Part shown: in pieces, positions 1 through 5,463 of the stretch
Numbering within the stretch: position 1 is the stretch's first letter
How the letters are laid out: each line of letters starts with the position of its first letter
NCBI GenBank assembly: GCA_018701055.1
Contig: JABIUH010000193.1
Coordinates: 1 to 10,268 of the forward strand
Direction: 5' to 3'
Source of the DNA: Woeseia sp.
GTDB taxonomy: Bacteria > Pseudomonadota > Gammaproteobacteria > Steroidobacterales > Woeseiaceae
DNA length: 10,268 nucleotides
Notes under the pieces: model-generated
What the model was told of the DNA's origin: nothing
The model's database searches: none
Seen by the model: only the letters and a program-made list of their open reading frames with translations
Made by a program: the position numbers and the translations under genes

Positions 1-2
1 CT

Positions 3-68
3 CTTTATGTTCTTATGGAGGCAAGACGCGATGACTATGCTGCCGCAGGCGAGCGGAATTCTGAGTGA
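3..68 (+). CDS. Possible C-terminal end of an upstream gene (partial)
   Basis: Reading from base 3, the frame is open to a TGA at 66-68 and gives about 21 residues rich in charged and alanine residues (it includes MEARRDDYAAAGER), which looks like the tail of a real protein. The gene would begin outside the window. A second frame from base 1 is also open, to a TGA at 136-138, but its product is cysteine- and methionine-rich and looks less like protein. The fragment is too short to assign a family. No terminator hairpin follows it. The call rests only on residue composition. Confidence 0.35.
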   Translation, partial: LYVLMEARRDDYAAAGERNSE

Positions 69-420
69 CCTGGCACATTGTAAACCCGCATGCACATTTG
101 ACCCCGTATCGGCGGCTATTCTTCGTGTATGTGATTGAGGTCCGCTATTATGGTGGATCTATATTGGAATTCGATTCACAGTTGATAGAACTTCAATGCA
201 CGTCTACGTAAGGCGCGGAACACCATTGCCGATGACCGCAAGTGGCCTTTGAAATCAGTGACTTCCCGGAAAATCGTAGGTCTGCTTTAACCGCGGGAAG
301 CGGACATTGGGGTAAACTGGGCGAATTAATCCGCTAATGACCACAAAGCGGACGAAGATGGAGCGTCGATAGGACCTGCCAAATGGCCCGAATTATTCGA
401 TATCTTAATTGGAGATTGAA
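69..420. other. Gene-free upstream region of the soxC-like unit
   Basis: I see no convincing coding sequence in these 352 bases. They hold a cluster of short AAGCGGAC / GTCCGCTT words (140-146 inverted, 280-287 degenerate, 298-305 and 346-353 direct), two of which can pair as a hairpin. No strong sigma-70 promoter stands out. TTGATA at 182-187 is a fair -35 box, but the bases 17 further on (TACGTA) are a poor -10. The promoter of the downstream unit probably lies here, but I cannot place it. Confidence 0.5.
280..305. repeat. Imperfect inverted repeat of the AAGCGGAC motif
   Basis: GTCTGCTT (280-287) can pair with AAGCGGAC (298-305), giving 8 base pairs including one G-T wobble around a 10-base loop. 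The same AAGCGGAC word recurs at 346-353, and GTCCGCT occurs at 140-146 and at the left end of the insertion remnant (4713-4719). There is no T-run after the hairpin, so it is not a terminator. It may be a relic of insertion-element ends or a dispersed repeat; a regulatory role is only speculation. Confidence 0.4.
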
Positions 421-483
421 ATGACAGACCACGATACGTACGCAATATTCGTTGTCGCAGCTTTAGAGTTTCTCCCGATATGA
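421..483 (+). CDS. 20-residue leader ORF coupled to the soxC-like gene
   Basis: An ATG at 421 is preceded by GGAG (411-414) with six bases between, a good ribosome binding site. It opens a 20-codon frame ending with TGA at 481-483. The peptide is MTDHDTY followed by a hydrophobic stretch ending LEFLPI. Its stop overlaps the ATG of the soxC-like gene (480-482) as ATGA. The soxC-like start has no Shine-Dalgarno of its own nearby, so the leader probably delivers ribosomes to it by termination-reinitiation. I do not recognise the peptide. It could instead be the remnant of a longer gene. The coupling is inferred from geometry. Confidence 0.5.
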   Translation: MTDHDTYAIFVVAALEFLPI

Positions 484-1826
484 AGAAATATTCCAAAGCC
501 GATGAGCCCCATGCTGGCGATCAAGTGGAATCGAAAGATATTGGAGAATCTGCCACATATCGATCATCTTCAGCCAGCGAAAATGCTCGTACGCTTACCC
601 GCCGCACAGCCATCGCGCGTGCAGCCCAGATTGGCGGAATCGCAATTCTGGGTAATGTGTCAGACGCTACGGCTCAAACACATTCCGAAGTGCTACCGCT
701 GGTGGACAAGTTGACTGATACGAGCAAGACGCTGGGTACTCCCGGCACAGTGCTTGGATCGCGTTCGTCGCACGCTAAAGTACGCCGTTTCCTGAGATCA
801 GGAAGACCTTGGACATCAGGTACGCCTCATGAAGAACTTCTGGGAACACTGACTCCGGCCGATTTGCATTTCGAGCGGCACCACGCCGGTGTTCCTCAAA
901 TTGATCCGAGTGAATACGCATTGTTAATTCACGGCATGGTAGAGCGGCCAACGGTTTTCTCGTTAAGCGATTTACAGAGACACCAGTCGGTGACGGCGGT
1001 TCATTTTCTCGAATGTTCAGGTCACTACCCGGGTAACCCACCGGCGGAGACTCGGCCATCTAGAATTGCACCTCTGTTGAGCAACAGTGAGTGGACTGGT
1101 GTTCCCTTGCGGACATTGCTTGAGGAGGTGGGCATGCATGCCGATGCACGGTGGCTGCTGGCCGAAGGTCAGGACGGTTCAAAGTTGACGCGCAGCATCC
1201 CGATCGAAAAGGCGTGGGATGACGCGATGATCGCATATGGGCAAAATGGCGAATCGTTGCGGCCGGAACAGGGTTATCCAGCGCGGTTGTTTAACCCCGG
1301 ATGGGAAGGAAACACCTGCGTAAAATGGCTCCGCCGAATCGAGGTGACTGATAGGCCAGTAATGTCTCGAGAGGAAACGTCACGCTATACCGATGCCACC
1401 GGAAGCGGCGAATTCCGCCAATTTTCGTTCGTAATGCACGCGCGATCTCTTATTACTCATCCAGGCTACCCGGAAAAAATTAAACCAGGATTCGTGGACA
1501 TACAGGGCATCGCCTGGAGCGGTCGCGGCAGAATATCGAAGGTTGAAGTAACGATCGACGACGGCAGAACCTGGCAGGTCGCTCAGCTACAGATGCCTGT
1601 TCTCTCGAAGGCCTTCACCCGCTTTCAGCTTCCCTGGCAATGGGATGGCACGCCGACCACTATATGGAGCAGAGCGACTGACGAGACGGGTTACGTTCAG
1701 CCCACCATGACCGAGTTCAAACGGTCTCGAGGTGCAATGGGCTACCATGAAAACTTCACCATTGGCTGGACGATAAAGCCAGATGGCAACGTCGTCTTTA
1801 GAGTGCAGGACTGGGACGCGGCATGA
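480..1826 (+). CDS. soxC: SoxC-like sulfane/sulfite dehydrogenase, molybdopterin subunit
   Basis: This is a molybdopterin enzyme of the sulfite oxidase family, closest to SoxC, the catalytic half of SoxCD. That complex oxidises the sulfane sulfur of SoxY-bound thiosulfate intermediates in the periplasm. The 448 residues fit the usual SoxC length. Residues 41-65 look like a Tat signal (twin Arg 41-42, hydrophobic stretch, cleavage after about Ala65), as expected for an enzyme exported with its cofactor. The molybdopterin-binding domain follows, with Cys179 in HFLECSG as the predicted molybdenum ligand, then SEWTGVPL (203-210) and GYPARLFNPGWEGNTCVKWL (265-284). The C-terminal dimerisation domain includes VEVTIDDGRTW. 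As I recall SoxC, Asn usually follows ECSG; here it is His. ATG 480 is the only possible start: no ATG, GTG or TTG occurs in frame between the stop at 417 and this codon. It overlaps the leader ORF upstream and soxD downstream. A sulfite dehydrogenase (SorA-like) role is the alternative. Confidence 0.88.
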   Translation: MKKYSKADEPHAGDQVESKDIGESATYRSSSASENARTLTRRTAIARAAQIGGIAILGNVSDATAQTHSEVLPLVDKLTDTSKTLGTPGTVLGSRSSHAKVRRFLRSGRPWTSGTPHEELLGTLTPADLHFERHHAGVPQIDPSEYALLIHGMVERPTVFSLSDLQRHQSVTAVHFLECSGHYPGNPPAETRPSRIAPLLSNSEWTGVPLRTLLEEVGMHADARWLLAEGQDGSKLTRSIPIEKAWDDAMIAYGQNGESLRPEQGYPARLFNPGWEGNTCVKWLRRIEVTDRPVMSREETSRYTDATGSGEFRQFSFVMHARSLITHPGYPEKIKPGFVDIQGIAWSGRGRISKVEVTIDDGRTWQVAQLQMPVLSKAFTRFQLPWQWDGTPTTIWSRATDETGYVQPTMTEFKRSRGAMGYHENFTIGWTIKPDGNVVFRVQDWDAA

Positions 1827-2494
1827 TGGTTCGCAAATCAAGAATTGTTTCAATTCATGCAGGCGCCATGTTTCTGCTGTTGGCTGGCTGCGTGGTTTCT
1901 CCTGCAACAAGCGATGCGCCGGTCGTGCCGGAAGATAGAGTTGTAGTAAAGATCGATAACGGACCTTACATTGGTGTCAGTCGAGAATCGATAGACGCGC
2001 TGGATGCTTTCCGGTCGGGGGCAACCACGAGCATGCAACACTACCGGTTGGGCCGCCCGGCTCACGATACGGAAATCACTGCCTGGGATGTCGATATCAT
2101 GCCGGATGGACATGGACTGCCCCTAGGCTCGGGCACGGTTGCGGCGGGAGCGATGGTTTATGCTCAGCAATGTGCGGCCTGTCACGGCAAATCAGGGGAG
2201 GGAGTCTCGCCCTACCTTGCGCTGTCAGCAAGGGAATCCTCGGACAGGACGGTCGGTAGCTACTGGCCTTATGCAACAACCGTATTCGATTACGTTCTCC
2301 AGACAATGCCATTCGAAGCACCCGGCTCATTAACTAACGATGAGGCGTATGCACTGACTGCGCTGTTACTTTATATGAATGACATTATTCTGGCAGCTGA
2401 CGTGATGGATGCGACAAGTTTGCCGAGAGTAGTGATGCCTAACGCCAACGGTTTCATTCCTGACGACCGGGAAAACTCAAATACGACTCATTAA
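1823..2494 (+). CDS. soxD: SoxD-like monohaem cytochrome c, predicted lipoprotein
   Basis: This is the cytochrome partner that accepts electrons from SoxC and passes them to the respiratory chain. A single haem-binding CAACH lies at residues 117-121, with Met162 in TMPF as the likely axial ligand. SoxD-type landmarks are clear: LGRPA plus ITAWDVDIMPDGHGLP before the haem, VGSYWPYATTVFDY after it, and PNANGFIPDD near the end. The first 23 residues form a lipoprotein signal with LAGC (20-23), so the protein is probably anchored by Cys23 in a membrane. With 223 residues it is the short single-haem form; as I recall, the Paracoccus SoxD is longer and dihaem. Its ATG at 1823 overlaps the soxC stop as ATGA, and a second in-frame ATG at 1826 would serve equally. 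Stoichiometric translation with SoxC is likely. Confidence 0.88.
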   Translation: MMVRKSRIVSIHAGAMFLLLAGCVVSPATSDAPVVPEDRVVVKIDNGPYIGVSRESIDALDAFRSGATTSMQHYRLGRPAHDTEITAWDVDIMPDGHGLPLGSGTVAAGAMVYAQQCAACHGKSGEGVSPYLALSARESSDRTVGSYWPYATTVFDYVLQTMPFEAPGSLTNDEAYALTALLLYMNDIILAADVMDATSLPRVVMPNANGFIPDDRENSNTTH

Positions 2495-2554
2495 TGGACA
2501 GTAGGGAATGATCGCACTTTATGGGTCTGCTCTATCTCGACTGAGAAAATCACA

Positions 2555-2752
2555 ATGCCGCCGCGACGGCGGGAAAATATGAGGTCGAACCGAATAAATC
2601 AAAAAATCTGTTCGACTCCTTTGTCCGGCTCGGTCGAAACCGGCGAGATATTGAGAGAAAGAAGCGAATTGCGAATTACTCATACTTGGCAGAGGCGAGG
2701 AGAGACCTGGCAGATTATTGACGGAATGTCGGCTCAGCCTCCACCACATTAA
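2555..2752 (+). pseudogene. SnoaL/DUF4440-like C-terminal remnant
   Basis: A 65-codon frame whose last 30 residues (ELRITHTWQRRGETWQII and following) resemble the closing beta-strands of SnoaL/NTF2-fold DUF4440 proteins, where a pattern like RxTHxWxRRxGxWQI is common. Those proteins are about 120-150 residues long, so the N-terminal helices are missing. The start at 2555 has no Shine-Dalgarno and the first residues (PPRRREN) are low-complexity. The frame is the same as soxD and stays open from just after the soxD stop at 2492-2494, so the remnant abuts soxD in frame. I read it as a decayed gene. A short functional protein is possible but less likely. The family assignment is from pattern memory. 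Confidence 0.4.
2558..2572. repeat. GC-rich hairpin downstream of soxD
   Basis: CCGCCG (2558-2563) and CGGCGG (2567-2572) form a perfect 6-bp stem with a CGA loop, 63 bases after the soxD stop. No T-run follows, so it is not a classical terminator. It could protect the 3' end of the soxCD message, but it also lies over the first codons of the small remnant ORF and may be chance. Confidence 0.35.
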
Positions 2753-2775
2753 CGTCCAATGGGATTCATGGACGT
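2752..2775. repeat. Inverted repeat before the terminator
   Basis: ACGTCCA (2752-2758) and TGGACGT (2769-2775) form a perfect 7-bp stem with a 10-base loop, ending five bases before the terminator stem. Two hairpins in a row at the end of a transcript often help termination or 3'-end stability. No other role is evident. Confidence 0.45.
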
Positions 2776-2780
2776 CCTAG

Positions 2781-2807
2781 AGCCCGCTTAATGCGGGCTT
2801 TTTCTTT
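2781..2807 (+). terminator. Rho-independent terminator
   Basis: AGCCCGC (2781-2787), the loop TTAAT and GCGGGCT (2793-2799) form a perfect 7-bp GC-rich stem, followed by TTTTTCTTT. This is a strong intrinsic terminator for the + strand and closes the leader-soxC-soxD unit. Read from the other strand, the hairpin is not followed by a T-run, so it does not clearly serve the convergent transporter gene. Confidence 0.88.
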
Positions 2808-2947
2808 CTATAAAACATTAATTTATCTATCCTATTACTATCAGAGCTGTCCAACAGCTTCCGCAGATACTGCTTTTACGGAACATTGATAGAAACTAAG
2901 GACATGGTTAGGCCTTGTCTCCCCAGCGCAATTCCGTAGTTCAACGT

Positions 2948-4396
2948 CTAAGCTGTTCCAAACGCCGGCCAATACATTGCCAGCAGATAACCAACCAGGA
3001 CAGTGATTATCAGCGCCAGTAGAGTGGCCCAGAAGCCCTTGACCAGCATGGTTTTGAGGTTGATACCGTAGCCCGCCGCAATCGCTGGTCCGCCGGCTGA
3101 CGTGGGTAACATAAAACCGCAGTTACCTACTGCGGCGACAATATAGACGAATGGCAATGGATTGATGTCAAGGCTCTGAAACGTACTAATTGTGATTGGT
3201 ACGACAACGGCGATCGCTGCCGTGTTACTGGTAATCTGTGTCATGACGATCGTCAGAGTCGCAAAGACGATCACGGCGACCAGCCCGCCCTGGCTCGCAT
3301 AGGGAATCAGCATATCCGCAATGTAAGCAGCCGTTCCGGTCTCGCTGAGTATGCGACCCAAAGCCGTGCCGCCTGCGAAAAGATAGAACAACCCCCACAT
3401 CATCTTGCCCTGAGCATATTCCCAGGTCATCAGGCTCTCACCTTTTGGGCGAACCAGAAAACAGAGGAGCGCACAGGTAAGGAATGCATATGCCGGCCTA
3501 AATCCGGGGACGATATCAGCGTACAAAGGACGCGAAAATGCGAGCAACGCCGCGATGACGAAGAGCACTAAAGACCACTTCTCCTGGATGCTCATAGCGC
3601 CAAGCGCCCTGAACTCCCCGACAAAATACTCCCGTGCCCCTTTTATCTCGGTAATTTCCGGCTTGAATGCGAATCGAACGTAGATGAATATCACGACCAT
3701 CACGGCGATGCTGAGAGGCAATAATCTAGTGAACCATGTCGTGAATGCGAATTCCTGACCGGTAACGGTTTCCTGAATGAACTCAATCGTCAGCAAATTG
3801 GGTGCGCCGCCCAGCGGCGTTGTTGCGCCGCCCGCACTAGTACCCCAGGCGACTGCGATAACAAGTGCAGTGCCGAGGTTACTGTTCCAAAGATCCTCGA
3901 TGCCGATGAAACGAAGCATGGCGACAACGATCGGGATCATCGTGGCCGCGACGATCGTATTGGGCAGAAACGCGCTCAAGATCATGCCAATCGCGAACCA
4001 GGCAAGAATCTGTCGAGTTGTGTTGGTACCAATACCAATCAGCGACGCGAGAGCAATGCGCCGATCCAGGCCCCACCGCGCCCACGCCGTAGTCAAGATA
4101 TTCGCGGAGAGAAGCAGAATGATCAGCTCGGTCGCATAAGCCGGCAGGATTCGAGCGACCGGCACAAAGTCGAATATCGAAACCACTGCCAGTGGAAGAA
4201 AACCGGTTACGGCCAGATGTACCGGACGCGTAATCCACCACCACGACATCCACAACAGCAACCCGATACTGCAGCGAACCTCGTAATTCATGGACTCAAT
4301 CGGAAGGATCAACAGAAGCAAAAATATGATCGGACCAGCAAGAATATGGTGGATGGTTCGCGGTGGCTTATCGCTCGAACCGGATTCTGAACTCAC
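2948..4396 (-). CDS. DASS/SLC13-family anion:Na+ symporter
   Basis: A 482-residue inner-membrane carrier of the divalent anion:Na+ symporter family (VcINDY/SLC13 type), which takes up di- or tricarboxylates or sulfate with sodium. About 11 or more hydrophobic segments run from residue 20 to the end, with the internal two-fold repeat expected of the family. In repeat 1, PNT (145-147) stands where the SNT motif is usual, followed by GGATTPLGGAPNLL (199-212). In repeat 2, SNT is intact (390-392), and LPTSAGGPA (440-448) replaces the usual proline-asparagine motif. The start is GTG at 4396-4394, with GAGGGG eight bases before it. It converges on the soxCD unit. A candidate palindrome upstream (4479-4496) might be an operator. 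Sulfate export would fit SoxCD and carboxylate uptake would fit the family; the sequence does not decide. Confidence 0.88.
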   Translation of the reverse strand: MSSESGSSDKPPRTIHHILAGPIIFLLLLILPIESMNYEVRCSIGLLLWMSWWWITRPVHLAVTGFLPLAVVSIFDFVPVARILPAYATELIILLLSANILTTAWARWGLDRRIALASLIGIGTNTTRQILAWFAIGMILSAFLPNTIVAATMIPIVVAMLRFIGIEDLWNSNLGTALVIAVAWGTSAGGATTPLGGAPNLLTIEFIQETVTGQEFAFTTWFTRLLPLSIAVMVVIFIYVRFAFKPEITEIKGAREYFVGEFRALGAMSIQEKWSLVLFVIAALLAFSRPLYADIVPGFRPAYAFLTCALLCFLVRPKGESLMTWEYAQGKMMWGLFYLFAGGTALGRILSETGTAAYIADMLIPYASQGGLVAVIVFATLTIVMTQITSNTAAIAVVVPITISTFQSLDINPLPFVYIVAAVGNCGFMLPTSAGGPAIAAGYGINLKTMLVKGFWATLLALIITVLVGYLLAMYWPAFGTA

Positions 4397-4709
4397 GTGA
4401 TTATCCCCTCATGCACGCAATTGTTGTTGTTCTTTGGCCGCTACTTCGCGGGTTCGTGGCACCGTATGAAGAGTTTTATTTCGCGACATCTCGAAAAACA
4501 TAATCGAGCGCAGGATATTAGAATACCTTCACTACAGGATCGATCGCGAACTTCAACGTATTGATCATGCGTAGATATAGAATCAAAGCCTATCAAAAAT
4601 ACACATCGCCTATTAGGGGACTTGTGAAATTCTCCATCAATCAACCAGTTTACGTTAATAGGGGTTTCAGGTTCGATACCGGCCGCCTTCACCAGAATAA
4701 CCGGATCAA
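4397..4709. other. Non-coding stretch upstream of the transporter and left of the IS remnant
   Basis: I see no convincing gene in these 313 bases. Open frames on both strands here are short, lack ribosome binding sites and show no protein-like patterns. The region must hold the minus-strand promoter of the transporter, but no clear -35/-10 pair is visible. It includes a partly symmetrical palindrome at 4479-4496. At 4670-4694, next to the insertion remnant, it includes a stretch resembling the 3' end of a tRNA (GGTTCGATACC and a terminal ACCA). Confidence 0.5.
4479..4496. promoter_or_regulatory. Candidate operator palindrome TTTCG-N8-CGAAA
   Basis: TTTCG (4479-4483) and CGAAA (4492-4496) are perfect inverted half-sites separated by eight bases; 14 of the 18 positions obey the two-fold symmetry. 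It lies 83 bases upstream of the transporter's GTG, a plausible place for a regulator. There is no regulator gene nearby and no second copy that I found, so this is only a candidate. Confidence 0.22.
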
Positions 4710-4710
4710 A

Positions 4711-4740
4711 ATGTCCGCTTTTGGCCGAGGCTGTGTGGAA
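4711..4740 (+). repeat. Left terminal inverted repeat of the IS1182-like remnant
   Basis: It begins ATGTCCGCTTTTGGCC and continues through the 15-base core shared with the right end. The GTCCGCTT part also matches the words scattered upstream of the soxC-like gene. Confidence 0.7.
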
Positions 4741-4746
4741 AGAGCA

Positions 4747-5148
4747 TCATATTTGTTCAAAGTGCCGGTTTCTCAAAAGGCACTGTGTTTTTGTTGCGCT
4801 GAGCGAGATCGTCGTAGCACTACTTAAATTGTTTGTGTCTATTCCGCCAAAATAGTTCTTCGCGTCAATATGATCTGACGCGCCGTCAAACACAAAACGA
4901 CCCGCTTCAGGCCGCCTGCAACTGTTCAAATAACCGCACACATATATCTTCAATAACGTCGCCGGCAGATAGCCTGGCCGACCGGTAGCACTTGGCTCAG
5001 CACGATCAAAACCAAGCTGCTTCAGATCAAGGTCGTCAATAAATGTATCGACTACGCGAACCGCATTGTCTTGTGCAATGTAATCGTCAAGACTTTCAGT
5101 GAACAACGTACTCTGGATTCGGTTCTCGCCTTCGATAAAACGCTTCAT
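4747..5148 (-). pseudogene. IS1182-family transposase, truncated
   Basis: Residues 1-75 of this 133-codon frame match the N-terminus of IS1182-family transposases: MKRFIEGE..IQSTLF near the start, LDDYI..DN.VRVVD, LGF, ATGRPGY and LLKIYVCGYLN (65-75). In the family, GYLN is followed by a Gln/Arg-rich segment and then the DDE catalytic core. Here, from about residue 76 (near base 4924), the frame runs into unrelated sequence and stops at 4747. The whole DDE domain is therefore absent and the product cannot transpose. The tail contains a perfect small palindrome, CGCGTCA/TGACGCG (4861-4882). The frame sits between the element's two inverted repeats. Family membership comes from remembered motifs but is distinctive. 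Confidence 0.75.
4861..4882. repeat. Perfect 7-bp palindrome inside the IS remnant
   Basis: CGCGTCA (4861-4867) and TGACGCG (4876-4882) pair around an eight-base loop. It lies in the part of the remnant that does not resemble transposase, so it may belong to a foreign segment that replaced the deleted core. Confidence 0.4.
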
Positions 5149-5191
5149 GTTGCTTGACCTGAGACGTTTATATGATAACGAATGTCACGTT

Positions 5192-5221
5192 TTCACACAG
5201 CCTCGGCCGAAACCAGCCACT
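5192..5221 (-). repeat. Right terminal inverted repeat of the IS1182-like remnant
   Basis: On the minus strand it reads AGTGGCTGGTTTCGGCC and continues through the 15-base core identical to the left end. It lies about 45 bases before the transposase start, as expected for the transposase-proximal end of an element of this family. Confidence 0.7.
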
Positions 5222-5463
5222 CAATTACGCCGACCTCTCGCTATCTGAACGGCCGCTTTTTCGGAAACCGGCCATTTGCCGACCGTCAGGAATTATTCCG
5301 TATATTAGGTGGGTCATTTCGAGCGATCGCGCCCCGCTAGTCAAGGTTAAAAGGTCGGTCCCATCGGGATGATCTTTAATCGCACAATCTCAGTATCATT
5401 GGATTGCCGCTGCGATAAAGCTAGACTGACACCACGTCATTTGAATAACCTGTGAGGGTCGCC

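Larger units (their letters stand above)
4710..5221 (-). mobile_element. Internally deleted IS1182-family element (MITE-like, about 510 bp)
   Basis: Two inverted ends bracket a truncated transposase. The left end starts AATGTCCGCTTTTGGCC and the right end, read on the minus strand, AGTGGCTGGTTTCGGCC. They share an exact 15-base core, GGCCGAGGCTGTGTG (4723-4737, complement of 5194-5208), with further matches on both sides. The transposase N-terminus is recognisable between them, but most of a full element's roughly 1.5 kb is missing. TCAA at 4706-4709 and 5221-5224 could be a target-site duplication, but it shares one base with the right end, so the boundary is uncertain by a base. It can only move if a full transposase acts in trans. 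Confidence 0.75.

Noticed and set aside
775..1059. Minus-strand open frame inside the soxC-like gene
   Set aside because: It overlaps a strongly supported gene, has no ribosome site and its product shows no family pattern.
2845..2859. AGCTGT-CCA-ACAGCT hairpin as terminator of the transporter gene
   Set aside because: The stem is perfect but only 6 bp, and no T-run follows on the minus strand.
3777..4139. 120-codon + strand frame inside the transporter gene
   Set aside because: It is the complement of conserved membrane segments of the DASS protein and has no independent coding signs.
3879..4253. 124-codon minus-strand frame in another frame of the transporter gene
   Set aside because: It lies inside the DASS coding region and its translation does not resemble a protein family.
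4441..4692. 83-codon minus-strand frame upstream of the transporter
   Set aside because: No Shine-Dalgarno site, odd composition, and it reads through the tRNA-like stretch, which typically gives spurious frames.
4619..4694. Complete tRNA gene
   Set aside because: Only the T-loop and 3' end resemble a tRNA; no D-arm, anticodon stem or matching 5' acceptor strand can be found.
4561..4827. 88-codon + strand frame crossing the IS left end
   Set aside because: It spans the insertion boundary, so it cannot be an original gene, and it has no recognisable pattern.
5276..5306. TTGCCG / TATATT promoter pair
   Set aside because: The spacing is 19 bases and it lies more than 150 bases from the next start, so support is too weak.
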